From Nostoc sp. LEGE 12450 (lineage in GTDB: Bacteria; Cyanobacteriota; Cyanobacteriia; Cyanobacteriales; Nostocaceae), in contig NZ_JADEXU010000080.1 of assembly GCF_015206895.1 (NCBI RefSeq), positions 1 through 35,284 on the forward strand: DNA of 35,284 nt, written 5' to 3'. Made by a program: the position numbers and the translations under genes. Below are positions 7,703 to 16,009 of the stretch, in pieces. Numbering within the stretch: the stretch's first letter is position 1; the number at the start of each line of letters is the position of its first letter. The notes under the pieces were generated by a model, which did not search any database, was not told the DNA's origin, and saw only the letters and a list, made by a program, of their open reading frames with translations.

Positions 7703-9634
7703 TTAGATTGATGAAGTAATTCTGCATTGATAAGCAAATAAGGCTAAATTCCGTGCTTGCTCTTGTGGACTACCTCTAATTGCTTGCTGTTGTGTTTCAA
7801 TAGAGATTCCAACTTTTGCGGCTTGATTTTGGATATTCTCAATCAATCTTCCATAACTCCAGTTATGTACTTGTCGTCGGTACTCTTTGGCGTAATTCTT
7901 TTGGCCTTCGATAAAACCGGGTATTTTTTTCTCAGCTTTGAAGAGAACTTCGCTTTGAATAATTTCCCGCATATCACCAAGCTTTGGTATAACAATACTT
8001 CCAGCAGAGTATACTTTTGCAATTTCCACAATTTTTGTGGCTAGTAACCTGTCTAAATATTGTCCTAACTCGGATTCGCCAAAATCGTTTGGCGCAAACT
8101 GTTTTTGAGATTTGTGACGTTCGTGAGAAGAGCGTTGTTTTTGCTGTCGTTGACGGTTAAGTAAGTTGTAATTATCACCTAGTAACTGCTTAACGCTGCG
8201 ATAAACAAGGACTTTGTTATTAGCTGCATCAAAAACAGCAATGGTTACAGGTTTTTCTAAACCAAGGCTAACACCAACTAGAATATTCGATTTACCTTCA
8301 TATAAGGGTTTACTGGGACGAGGAAAGGGTGTATTAATTCTAGCAAGTGTAGATTGTTTACGGATGACATCATCTTTCTGTTGAGGTTTGAGTTTGCCTT
8401 TCTCTTCAGCTTTTACTAACTTATTCTTAATATCTGCTGTTTTTTCTTCAATAACTTGTTGAGTTCCTTCAACAGTCCACATGCGAGTATCAAGAGAGCA
8501 AAAAAGAACTAAACGGTGTACGTTCCAAGGTTTTCCTTTACCTTCTTGCTCTAACCAAGATATTCGTCCAGTACGTAAAGTAAATAAGCTACTGGAATGT
8601 TGTTTTTTACCTTTACGTTTAGTTTCTTGGTCTTCTAGAAAGCGATGAAATAAATGAAGGTGTCTTTTATCACAATATAGTTCAAACTTAAGCTTTCTCA
8701 ACCCGTTAAAACAAACAAAAAGTCTTTTCTTATCTTTGATTTCCCATTTCATGTCCTCAGTAGTTTCATAAACTACTGGGAAAGGAACAGAACTCGATTT
8801 TCTTAAAAGGTTGGCTTGCCACGATTTAGCTTCCTTTTCATCTTGGACAACTTGCTGAACTGCTTGTTCTAGGGTCTTTAGCCATTTTTCACCAGTTAAA
8901 TCTCGTCCTTTAGGAACTCGGTTTGTTAGTTGGATTTTCAACCGTTCAATTTCTATTTCTTTTTTTCGTCTTTGTTTGATGTATTGTTCGAGGTCTTCTT
9001 CAACAAAACTTACCTGACAATTATTTTTGAGGAGGTAGACTAAGGCACATCTTGTCAGAGCATCTTCTGTTTGGCGATAAGCTTCAAATAGATGGCTTGG
9101 TTTAATAGTTATAACTTTATCTGGTCTATCAGCTTTTCCATCTTTAGGCTTCCTGCTTCTTTTCACTCTCAGCTTATGATTTGTCTCATGAGTCTGGTGT
9201 GTTGCAAATGAAGCTAATATTTCAGTTGATTTTGTTCTGATATTTTCTAAACTTGATTTACTTTCTTGCTCAAGTTCTACATCAGTTTTGAGCATTTCTA
9301 ACCATCGCTCTTTCCCTTCAATTTTAAGCTGTCGTCGCCTATTTAAAGCCAACCAAGACTTGTATATATACGTGACTAAGGTTATTGCAGACGTATAAAA
9401 ACGACCTGGTTGACCTATAAATGGTTCTTGGGTTTTGAGAAAATCACACAATTCTTTGATCACAGTTTTGGGAACTTTTGCAGTTTTGATCCATATCTCG
9501 AATTCAGAATGTTTTCCTAATCGTTCCAATATTTCATTAACTAAGGGCGTATTTTTCTCTGCCATGAATTCCCAAAGATGGCGGAGGGTTTCGTCATCTG
9601 CAACTAGACGACATTGAATCGTGATCACGCTCAT
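7703..9634 (-). CDS. cas12k: Cas12k, nuclease-inactive RNA-guided effector of the CAST
   Basis: 643 residues, close to the roughly 636-639 of characterised Cas12k proteins. It binds the crRNA/tracrRNA, recognises a GTN-type PAM and, with TniQ and TnsC, directs TnsB insertion to one side of the target. The RuvC-like region is degenerate. The first motif reads GVSLGLEKPVTIAVFD (454-469), where active Cas12 enzymes have an aspartate in place of the first serine. The second reads VIPKLGD (548-554) without the catalytic glutamate. The conserved C-terminal stretch GISIETQQQAIRGSPQEQAR (609-628) is present. It lies directly upstream of the tracrRNA and CRISPR locus on the same strand and divergent from an Arc-like regulator gene. 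No frameshift is seen. Confidence 0.95.
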   Translation of the reverse strand: MSVITIQCRLVADDETLRHLWEFMAEKNTPLVNEILERLGKHSEFEIWIKTAKVPKTVIKELCDFLKTQEPFIGQPGRFYTSAITLVTYIYKSWLALNRRRQLKIEGKERWLEMLKTDVELEQESKSSLENIRTKSTEILASFATHQTHETNHKLRVKRSRKPKDGKADRPDKVITIKPSHLFEAYRQTEDALTRCALVYLLKNNCQVSFVEEDLEQYIKQRRKKEIEIERLKIQLTNRVPKGRDLTGEKWLKTLEQAVQQVVQDEKEAKSWQANLLRKSSSVPFPVVYETTEDMKWEIKDKKRLFVCFNGLRKLKFELYCDKRHLHLFHRFLEDQETKRKGKKQHSSSLFTLRTGRISWLEQEGKGKPWNVHRLVLFCSLDTRMWTVEGTQQVIEEKTADIKNKLVKAEEKGKLKPQQKDDVIRKQSTLARINTPFPRPSKPLYEGKSNILVGVSLGLEKPVTIAVFDAANNKVLVYRSVKQLLGDNYNLLNRQRQQKQRSSHERHKSQKQFAPNDFGESELGQYLDRLLATKIVEIAKVYSAGSIVIPKLGDMREIIQSEVLFKAEKKIPGFIEGQKNYAKEYRRQVHNWSYGRLIENIQNQAAKVGISIETQQQAIRGSPQEQARNLALFAYQCRITSSI

Positions 9635-9679
9635 AGATGCACGTAAGCATTGTTGTAATCAATAACCCAATTTAATTAT

Positions 9680-9719
9680 GAGCTTAATGACGCAATAGCG
9701 CAAGAGCTAAATAGCGCAA
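9680..9719. promoter_or_regulatory. Direct repeats in the cas12k/arc divergent promoter region
   Basis: GAGCTTAATGACGCAA (9680-9695) and GAGCTAAATAGCGCAA (9704-9719) match at 13 of 16 positions and are 24 bp apart. They lie between the divergent cas12k and Arc-like genes. Ribbon-helix-helix proteins commonly bind tandem half-sites, so these are candidate operators controlling cas12k; this is inferred from position only. Confidence 0.45.
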
Positions 9720-9778
9720 ATACATTTTTGTTAATATACTGTGCAAAAATTAAGCCCGGACAGGGACTTGGTGCTGGG

Positions 9779-9940
9779 ATGACTGAAGAAACACGAGAAG
9801 TTAGGGGAAGAATCCCTAAAGAGTTAAAAATTGCATTTGAGATTGCCTGCGCTCGTTTGGAAGTAACCCAGACGGCAGCGTTGGAAGATGCTATTAAGGA
9901 TTGGTTGAAAAAACAAGAGTCTGCATCTGCTGAGAAATAG
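9779..9940 (+). CDS. Small Arc-like (ribbon-helix-helix) regulator
   Basis: The protein from the ATG at 9779 has 53 residues: MTEETREVRGRIPKELKIAF, then EIACARLEVTQTAALEDAIK, then a basic tail. The short strand EVRGRIPKELK followed by two helices fits the Arc/MetJ-type fold. I prefer this ATG to the TTG at 9728 because the family begins just before the DNA-binding strand. It is divergent from cas12k. V-K CASTs usually carry a small repressor at this spot (CvkR, or Arc-type proteins in some elements, from memory), so the likely job is repression of cas12k and its own gene. Confidence 0.7.
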   Translation: MTEETREVRGRIPKELKIAFEIACARLEVTQTAALEDAIKDWLKKQESASAEK

Positions 9941-9976
9941 AGTTGGCTTGGAAGTGTTGACTCTATTGCTAATCAC

Positions 9977-11845
9977 CTAATATTTGGTGATGATTTCTGG
10001 ATCTAGCCTGTAACTATTCCCATTACATAAATCTCCATCAGTATCCTCAACTAATTCAAGGCTTAAATATTTGCCCATAGCTTTCCCAATTAGTTCCATT
10101 AATGCTTTTGCTCTTACTTGGAAAAATATTTCAAAGTCGTCGTTGCGTAAAATTTCTAGTTTGATGCCATGCGATCGCATTATTTCATCCAAGCTAGCTA
10201 CCGCAGTTCCATGTAGCTCGAACTCTTTGAGGTAAGCCGAAGGTGCTTTGCTGCCGATTCTTTTATTGGTTTTGGCACTTAGAGGAGTGCGATTAACTAG
10301 GCAGTTATATTTTTTAGGATCAATGCCTTGTTTACGACACCATGCTACCGGGAAGATATGGTGCGAATCGATTTGTTCTTCAAAATAAACAACGTCGTTA
10401 ATTTCCTCGCCTGTAATCCAATCTACTGCGCCTTCACGCCGTAGTAATGCCGCAAATCCCTGATAAACTGCGCCAAGTCGCTTTCTGACGCTAAGAAGTC
10501 GTTCAAACGAGAAATTTGCTTGCGTGATACCAAAGGGAACGGAACCACCTTCAATCCATGCTGGTACTTCGACAATATCGCGTCCAGCTTGGGAATCGTG
10601 CCAGTGGGTATAAATTTCACCAAACATCCCGCACCACAGCCAACGCTCTAACATGGAACGTACTTGAAACGAACGAGAGCGATCGCCAATAATGGTTAAA
10701 ATTGCACTCAAGGCAACTAACTGGATAGGGCAAGCAATATCATCAGCATCAAAGATTTTTTGGCCGCGTAGAAAACGAGCGGCTTCTTCAAAACCTTTGT
10801 TAACGGGGCCAGCCCATATTTGGTATTCTTCTTTTGTTAATTTTAATACTTCGGCACGACCACAAGCAACACCAGGCAATTTATCTAAATTCCAACCCTG
10901 TTTAGCTGCTTCAATTCTTCGAGCGTAACCAGCTACTAAGGTAACAGCTTGCATAAAATCGGTACTACGAACCTTCCGCAGAACCTTGAATGTCTGAAAG
11001 CGATTTTCGCGGTCCTTCCAATCATCTCGCAGGCTAAAATCACCCGCACAGTAACTCGAACTCATTAAATCGAAGAAATTGAGGTCACATCCGGCTGTAT
11101 TCGTATCCTCAAAAACTTGGCACACCGCCTCTTTTGGTAATGAGTCACGTAGTTGAATTACTGGTATTTGATAATGCTCAAATTTTTTGATCACTTCTAA
11201 TTCTAAAGTGTCAATTAGTTCGAGTTTTTGAGAGTTGTACTGCCAATATTTAGAAAACTTGCTGCGCCATTCAGAGAAAAAGAATACTTTGGATAATGGG
11301 AACAAAAGTGCTTCATACTCGTTTTCGAGAGTTGAACAGTCAATAAAATCGCCGTTTCGAGTTCGCATAATTTTCGATTCGGGTAAAGCGATAATGGCGG
11401 TTTTGCGGTCATGTTCCGGTTCAAGGCATTTTTGAATATCTAGGTAATACCATTTTTTCGCCAATTTCTGGCTTTTGGGGTCTTTGATAACGACGGGTTG
11501 CCCAGATAGCAGCACCATAAAAGAAGTAGTTAATCTTTGCTGACCATCAAGCACAAGCAAATTCGGCGTTTGAATTGCAGCATTTATTACACCATCAAGC
11601 ATTCGCGGTTTAAATTGTTGATGCTGAGTACCTTGCTGTAACATCATGACTGCACCAATAGGGTAAGCCAGTGATATACTCGCCAGCAAACGACGCACAT
11701 GGGTATCGTCCCATACCCAATCTCTTTGAAAATCTGGTAGTTGAATGCGTCCAATTTTGATGTCTTTCATGACATCGAATAAGGGATATTTTGTAATATC
11801 AAATGTCGAAATTGAATCCATTTGGTGTTCTGCTGTTGCTATCAT
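9977..11845 (-). CDS. DUF262/DUF1524 (GmrSD-like) HNH nuclease
   Basis: 622 residues. The N-terminal DUF262 domain has LPDFQRDWVWDDTHVRRLLA (36-55) and the nucleotide-binding signature LVLDGQQRLTTS (97-108). The C-terminal DUF1524-type HNH nuclease motif has DSHHIFPVAW with histidines 495-496 and NCLVNRTPLS with asparagine 518. This fusion is the architecture of type IV, modification-dependent restriction enzymes such as GmrSD and of related stand-alone anti-phage nucleases. It is the first cargo gene after cas12k and is transcribed on the same strand as the two small HTH-like genes upstream of it. A host-modification partner is not evident, so it probably targets modified or phage DNA; the substrate is unknown. 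Confidence 0.88.
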   Translation of the reverse strand: MIATAEHQMDSISTFDITKYPLFDVMKDIKIGRIQLPDFQRDWVWDDTHVRRLLASISLAYPIGAVMMLQQGTQHQQFKPRMLDGVINAAIQTPNLLVLDGQQRLTTSFMVLLSGQPVVIKDPKSQKLAKKWYYLDIQKCLEPEHDRKTAIIALPESKIMRTRNGDFIDCSTLENEYEALLFPLSKVFFFSEWRSKFSKYWQYNSQKLELIDTLELEVIKKFEHYQIPVIQLRDSLPKEAVCQVFEDTNTAGCDLNFFDLMSSSYCAGDFSLRDDWKDRENRFQTFKVLRKVRSTDFMQAVTLVAGYARRIEAAKQGWNLDKLPGVACGRAEVLKLTKEEYQIWAGPVNKGFEEAARFLRGQKIFDADDIACPIQLVALSAILTIIGDRSRSFQVRSMLERWLWCGMFGEIYTHWHDSQAGRDIVEVPAWIEGGSVPFGITQANFSFERLLSVRKRLGAVYQGFAALLRREGAVDWITGEEINDVVYFEEQIDSHHIFPVAWCRKQGIDPKKYNCLVNRTPLSAKTNKRIGSKAPSAYLKEFELHGTAVASLDEIMRSHGIKLEILRNDDFEIFFQVRAKALMELIGKAMGKYLSLELVEDTDGDLCNGNSYRLDPEIITKY

Positions 11846-11942
11846 CGCGCACGTCTAAAACACAATCTGTATGTCAGCTTAAAGAACCCTTGCATTCAGT
11901 GCAATGGTTTTTTAGAGTAATTGATAGTGACTAGCGACTAAA

Positions 11943-12317
11943 TTATTCCTGGGTAAAATCTGAAGGTAAATTGATAATTCCTTGAGCAACAAGCTGTTTA
12001 AATTGATTGATTAAATCAGCTTGTCGTAAAATGCGAGTGACGTATTTTGGTCTGTAGCGAAAATCTCTTCCCCAGTCTTTTACAGTTTTGGGACTTGTCC
12101 CGGTAATTTGTGCGATCGCATTAATGCAAGCTTTGCGATAATTACGTCCTGGTTCGTGAGTAACCCAACGACGGCAATACTCCATCGGTTCTAGGGGCAA
12201 CTGACAGAGGATATCAATTTGATGTTGATGTTTGTTTTGGTGGGATTGCCTCCCAGTTTGCATCTTGAGCGTTCGTGAGTTAGTAAGGGTTATAGCAGCA
12301 GGGAATTGTGAAGACAC
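11943..12317 (-). CDS. Small HTH-like protein, paralogue 1
   Basis: 124 residues of unknown function. The core LPLEPMEYCRRWVTHEPGRN, then YRKACINAIAQITGTSPKTV, then KDWGRDFRYRPKYVTRILRQ is shared with the next gene upstream. The TGTSPKTVKDWG stretch resembles a helix-turn-helix turn and recognition helix, so DNA binding is plausible. The N-terminus (QTGRQSHQNKHQHQID) is polar and not shared. It lies 97 bp upstream of the DUF262 gene on the same strand; it may regulate the cargo or be a solo cyanobacterial small protein. Confidence 0.6.
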   Translation of the reverse strand: MSSQFPAAITLTNSRTLKMQTGRQSHQNKHQHQIDILCQLPLEPMEYCRRWVTHEPGRNYRKACINAIAQITGTSPKTVKDWGRDFRYRPKYVTRILRQADLINQFKQLVAQGIINLPSDFTQE

Positions 12318-12410
12318 TAAGCTACTTCACCCAAAACCCATACTTGCTGACCTCAACTTAAGAAATATCTGCTCTTAGCACAAGTATTTTAGTCACGAAT
12401 CACGAGTAAA

Positions 12411-12728
12411 TTATTGTTGTGGAAAGTCAGGGGGTAGGACTATTTTTTTGATTTGGTTGAGCATATCAGCCATACGTAAAATATGCGCTGCATAATTGGG
12501 GCGCTTCTCGAAGTTGGAACCCCAATTACCTATAGTCCTTGGACTCAGCCCAGTTGCTTCGGCGAGAGCGGCTATGCAGGCTTTTCTGTACCCTCGGTCA
12601 TCGGGGGACATATCAACCCATCTTTTACAGTATTCCATCGGCTCCAAGGGCTTTTCACTGAGCGCGTCGATTCTATATTCAGCCCTTGCGCGAATGATGT
12701 CTATGACCTTACTTGATCTGAGTAACAC
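12411..12728 (-). CDS. Small HTH-like protein, paralogue 2
   Basis: 105 residues, starting with GTG. The core EKPLEPMEYCKRWVDMSPDD, then YRKACIAALAEATGLSPRTI, then GNWGSNFEKRPNYAAHILRM is clearly homologous to the downstream gene (11943-12317), so the two arose by tandem duplication. The TGLSPRTIGNWG segment again suggests a helix-turn-helix. A perfect 13-nt palindrome directly upstream of the start suggests autoregulation. The function is unknown; divergence from hsdR at a 186-bp gap makes control of the restriction operon possible. Confidence 0.65.
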   Translation of the reverse strand: MLLRSSKVIDIIRARAEYRIDALSEKPLEPMEYCKRWVDMSPDDRGYRKACIAALAEATGLSPRTIGNWGSNFEKRPNYAAHILRMADMLNQIKKIVLPPDFPQQ

Positions 12729-12734
12729 ATTTAC

Positions 12735-12747
12735 TCACGATTCGTGA
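12735..12747. promoter_or_regulatory. Candidate operator TCACGATTCGTGA
   Basis: Perfect 6+1+6 palindrome 6 bp before the start codon of HTH paralogue 2, inside the flanking inverted repeat. Its placement over the likely ribosome-binding/promoter-proximal region fits a repressor site for the HTH-like protein itself. Inferred only. Confidence 0.4.
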
Positions 12748-12914
12748 CTACATTAAAGATATTATGAGCCACGATGTATGTAGAAAAGCAGTGCGATCGC
12801 TGATTATTGCTCAGGTATTATTTGCATCTTGAATAACAAGGGTAATATTATTTTTTTTGTGCGTAGACATAACTAGGTGTTAAGTTAGAAAACTAACTAG
12901 TAAAATAGCAAGCA

Positions 12915-15305
12915 ATGAGCAATGAAGCTAATACCTGCCGTAAGTATGTTGAGCCAAAACTAAGAGATGCAGGGTGGGAAAAAGAGCCTCACGATTATAC
13001 TGAGCAGTATTACTTCACTAATGGCAAAATTCGCCCCAAGAACAAGCGTCAACCTCGTGGTGAACGAAAATTTACAGATTATTTGCTGCTGTATAACGGA
13101 GAATTTCCCTTAGCGGTAGTAGAGGCGAAAAGGAAACATAAAACTCCTGATGAGGGACTGGAACAGGCAATAGACTATGCCAATCTTTTAGGGGTGAAGT
13201 TTGCTTACTCCACTAACGGACAAGGAATTGTAGAGTTTGATTTCATCACGGGTAAGCAGTCTGATGTGATGGAATCGTTTCCTAGTCCTGATGAACTTTG
13301 GCGACGATTCACTGGGGAAGCGAAGGAACAAATTAGAGAGAACATAGCAGAAAAACTGTTAACTCCGTTTTATCCAATTCCAGATAAACCACTGCGCTAC
13401 TATCAACGAAATGCTATTAATACTGCACTAGCGGCAATTTTCAAAGGTCAAAAGCGCCTACTGCTAACAATGGCAACGGGAACGGGTAAAACTACTGTTG
13501 CTTTCCAAATAGCTTGGAAACTGTCAAGTTTGGACTGGAATACTTCTGGAGAATCCCGTTCTCCTAGAATTCTGTTTTTGGCAGATCGGAATATTTTGGT
13601 AGATGACCCTATGAATAAAGACTTTTCTGCCTTTAATCAAGAGAGAATTTACAAAATTCAGGGGGAAGCAAAAAAAGGACGTGACCTCTACTTTGCTATT
13701 TATCAAGCTATTGGTGATACACAATATAGCTTTGGACTTTACAGAGAATATAGTTCTGATTATTTTGACTTGATTATTGTTGATGAGTGTCACCGAGGTA
13801 GCGCCAGGGATGAAAGTAACTGGCGACAAATTCTAGAACATTTTGAACCTGCGTATCAGTTAGGACTTACAGCAACACCGCTACGCGATGATAATGTTGA
13901 TACCTATCGCTACTTTGGCAATCCCCTTTACACATATTCCCTCAAACAAGGGATTGATGATGGTTTCTTAGCTCCCTATCGAGTTTATCGGATTACTACC
14001 CGTTCCGATCGCGAAGGATGGCGACCTAACGCTGGAGAGATTGACCGCTATGGAAGAACAATTCCCAATGAAGTTTATCTCACTCCAGACTTTGAGCGGA
14101 AATTGGTGAGACAAGCACGGACAAAGGCGATCGCACAACACATTACTGATTTTTTGAGAAGTGGCGATCGCTATGCCAAAACTATTGTCTTTTGCGTGGA
14201 TGAGGAACACGTTAAGGCAATGATCAAGGAATTACGCAACCTCAACAGCGATATCACCAGAACAAATCCTGACTATATCACTCGCATTACCTCTGAAGCT
14301 GGTGATGTGGGTAAGGGACATCTATACAAATTTAAAGATGTCTTAAATGAAACTCATATTATTGCTGTAACTGCTAGGTTACTAACAACAGGAGTGGATG
14401 TTCCAACCTGTAAAAATGTTGTGCTTGCCCGTGTAATTCGTTCACCTACAGACTTTAAGCAGATTATTGGGCGGGGAACCCGTGTGCGAGAAGAACGGGG
14501 TAAACGGTCGTTTAATATACTCGACTACACCAATAGCACGGTGTTGTTTGAAGATAGAGATTTTGACGGCGAACCCGCCCTGATTAATGAATCAGAGATA
14601 GATGATAATGGGCAAATACTCTCTGAACATGAAGAAGAATTAGAGTCAGCAGAGTTAAAAGAAGAAACAGACGACTTAGAAGGCGATGAAAGGTCTGGAT
14701 TTCCGGGACTTACAGATGATGATGACATACTACCTCGGAAATATTATGCTGACGGGGGAAGCGAAGAGATTGTTGAAGAAAAAATTTATGATTTAAACCC
14801 AGACAATCAACTGCGCTTGTCTCGATTAATTGACTACACCAGAGAACAAGTTCGCATCCTGTATCGTTCTACTCTAGAAATACAGCAACGCTGGGCAGAT
14901 CCAGAACAGCGTTCAGAAATTATTGATTTGTTGGCGGATAGGGATATTGATTTTGATGAGTTAAAACAAGTTACTAATCTTCCTGAAGCAGACCCTTTTG
15001 ATTTACTATGTCATATTGCCTTTGATGCTCCGGTGCTGACTTGCAAGCAACGGGCTGAAGCGTTGCGTCGTCGTAAGGTTGATTTTTTTGAACAATATGG
15101 GGAAGATGCTAGGGCAATTTTAGAGATAGTTTTGGACAAGTATGCAGAAAAAGGAGTTGAGGAGTTTAATATTCCGACGACATTTAAGGCTAACGGCGAA
15201 TTTAAGAAATATGGCAATGTGGCTGAAATTGCTCAACGGTTTGGTGGAGTTAATCAACTTAGGGAAGCAGTGAATCAACTACAGAATCTATTATATTCTG
15301 CATAA
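12915..15305 (+). CDS. hsdR: Type I restriction enzyme R subunit (HsdR)
   Basis: 796-residue motor/nuclease subunit of a type I restriction complex. The N-terminal nuclease has the PD-(D/E)xK elements D55 and E70-A-K72 (FTDYLLLY...AVVEAK). The superfamily 2 helicase has Walker A ATGTGKT (187-193), a DECH box (290-293), LGLTATP and IIGRGTRVRE. The C-terminus (from about 620, EEIVEEKIYDLNPDNQLRLS) matches the EcoEI-R C-terminal domain that docks to the methylase. It is the first gene of a + strand operon with the HEPN gene, hsdM and hsdS. It cleaves unmodified DNA after translocation; all key motifs look intact. Confidence 0.95.
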   Translation: MSNEANTCRKYVEPKLRDAGWEKEPHDYTEQYYFTNGKIRPKNKRQPRGERKFTDYLLLYNGEFPLAVVEAKRKHKTPDEGLEQAIDYANLLGVKFAYSTNGQGIVEFDFITGKQSDVMESFPSPDELWRRFTGEAKEQIRENIAEKLLTPFYPIPDKPLRYYQRNAINTALAAIFKGQKRLLLTMATGTGKTTVAFQIAWKLSSLDWNTSGESRSPRILFLADRNILVDDPMNKDFSAFNQERIYKIQGEAKKGRDLYFAIYQAIGDTQYSFGLYREYSSDYFDLIIVDECHRGSARDESNWRQILEHFEPAYQLGLTATPLRDDNVDTYRYFGNPLYTYSLKQGIDDGFLAPYRVYRITTRSDREGWRPNAGEIDRYGRTIPNEVYLTPDFERKLVRQARTKAIAQHITDFLRSGDRYAKTIVFCVDEEHVKAMIKELRNLNSDITRTNPDYITRITSEAGDVGKGHLYKFKDVLNETHIIAVTARLLTTGVDVPTCKNVVLARVIRSPTDFKQIIGRGTRVREERGKRSFNILDYTNSTVLFEDRDFDGEPALINESEIDDNGQILSEHEEELESAELKEETDDLEGDERSGFPGLTDDDDILPRKYYADGGSEEIVEEKIYDLNPDNQLRLSRLIDYTREQVRILYRSTLEIQQRWADPEQRSEIIDLLADRDIDFDELKQVTNLPEADPFDLLCHIAFDAPVLTCKQRAEALRRRKVDFFEQYGEDARAILEIVLDKYAEKGVEEFNIPTTFKANGEFKKYGNVAEIAQRFGGVNQLREAVNQLQNLLYSA

Positions 15306-15314
15306 AAATTGAAT

Positions 15315-15977
15315 ATGGAAAGTAATGCTAAACAAAAATTTGATAAAAACTGTGAAGATATTAATAAACTATTAGAGTTTCATGAATCAAGTGGTGGGAG
15401 TAGTCCTGGGAGACGTTATGGACTTGAAGTTCTGAATAAATCTGCTGTTGTTTTGATTTGTGCCATTTGGGAAGCATATTGTGAAGATATTGCAGCCGAA
15501 GGATTAGAACACATAGTAAATTATGCAACATCCTCAGATAATTTATCAACGGAAATCAAAAAACAAGTAGCTAAGTCGGTAAAAGATGATCAAAATCAAT
15601 TAGCAGTTTGGAGTCTTGCAGATGATGGTTGGAGAAACTATCTTAGAAATAGACTTACGCAATTACAAGAAAAAAGAAACAGACAACTAAATACACCCAT
15701 AACAGTAAATATTGATAAATTATTTGATGAGTCGTTAGCGATTAAAAATATTTCACACTCATGGCGTTGGAAAAAAATGTCAGCCACTCAAGCGGCTCTA
15801 AAATTAGATAAATATATTAATTTACGGGGTTCAATAGCACATAGAGGAAGTGCCTCTGAAACTGTTAAGAAGCAGCAAGTAGAGGCTTTTTTGAAGCATG
15901 TGCAACAAATTGTTGATATTATTGAATCGGTCGTATTTACTTATATCACTCAAATTACTAGTCAAGATAGTTATTAA
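15315..15977 (+). CDS. RiboL-PSP-HEPN-type protein inside the RM operon
   Basis: 220 residues from the ATG at 15315 (a TTG at 15309 would add two). An all-helical protein with LNKSAVVLICAIWEAYCEDI near the N-terminus and the HEPN active-site motif R-x4-H in NLRGSIAHRGSAS (R171, H176 from the ATG). HEPN domains of this RiboL-PSP group are metal-independent RNases or RNA-binding accessory proteins in defence loci. It starts 9 bp after the hsdR stop and ends 32 bp before hsdM, so it is part of the operon. It may be an abortive back-up RNase triggered when restriction fails, or an accessory subunit; which one is not visible. Confidence 0.75.
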   Translation: MESNAKQKFDKNCEDINKLLEFHESSGGSSPGRRYGLEVLNKSAVVLICAIWEAYCEDIAAEGLEHIVNYATSSDNLSTEIKKQVAKSVKDDQNQLAVWSLADDGWRNYLRNRLTQLQEKRNRQLNTPITVNIDKLFDESLAIKNISHSWRWKKMSATQAALKLDKYINLRGSIAHRGSASETVKKQQVEAFLKHVQQIVDIIESVVFTYITQITSQDSY

Positions 15978-16009
15978 TTGTTATTAAAAAGTATAAATAC
16001 AGTACATAA

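Larger units (their letters stand above)
12390..12750. repeat. 361-bp unit flanked by 22-bp inverted repeats around HTH paralogue 2
   Basis: TAGTCACGAATCACGAGTAA (from 12390, repeat to 12411) and the reverse complement of 12729-12750 agree at 20 of 22 positions. The two copies sit exactly at the stop codon and just before the start codon of the 105-residue gene. This may be a mobile or duplicated cassette, or two copies of a protein-binding site. Confidence 0.6.

Noticed and set aside
6909..7719. Three short plus-strand open frames (6909-7100, 7110-7346, 7495-7719)
   Set aside because: They overlap the CRISPR repeat, homing spacer and tracrRNA on the opposite strand, lack recognisable domains and ribosome-binding sites.
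9728..9778. TTG at 9728 as the start of the Arc-like gene
   Set aside because: The extra 17 residues do not belong to the ribbon-helix-helix fold and a proper ATG lies just before the expected first strand.
10423..10623. Open frames in other phases inside the DUF262, hsdR, hsdM, hsdS and tamB genes
   Set aside because: All are contained within strongly supported genes and show no independent protein features.
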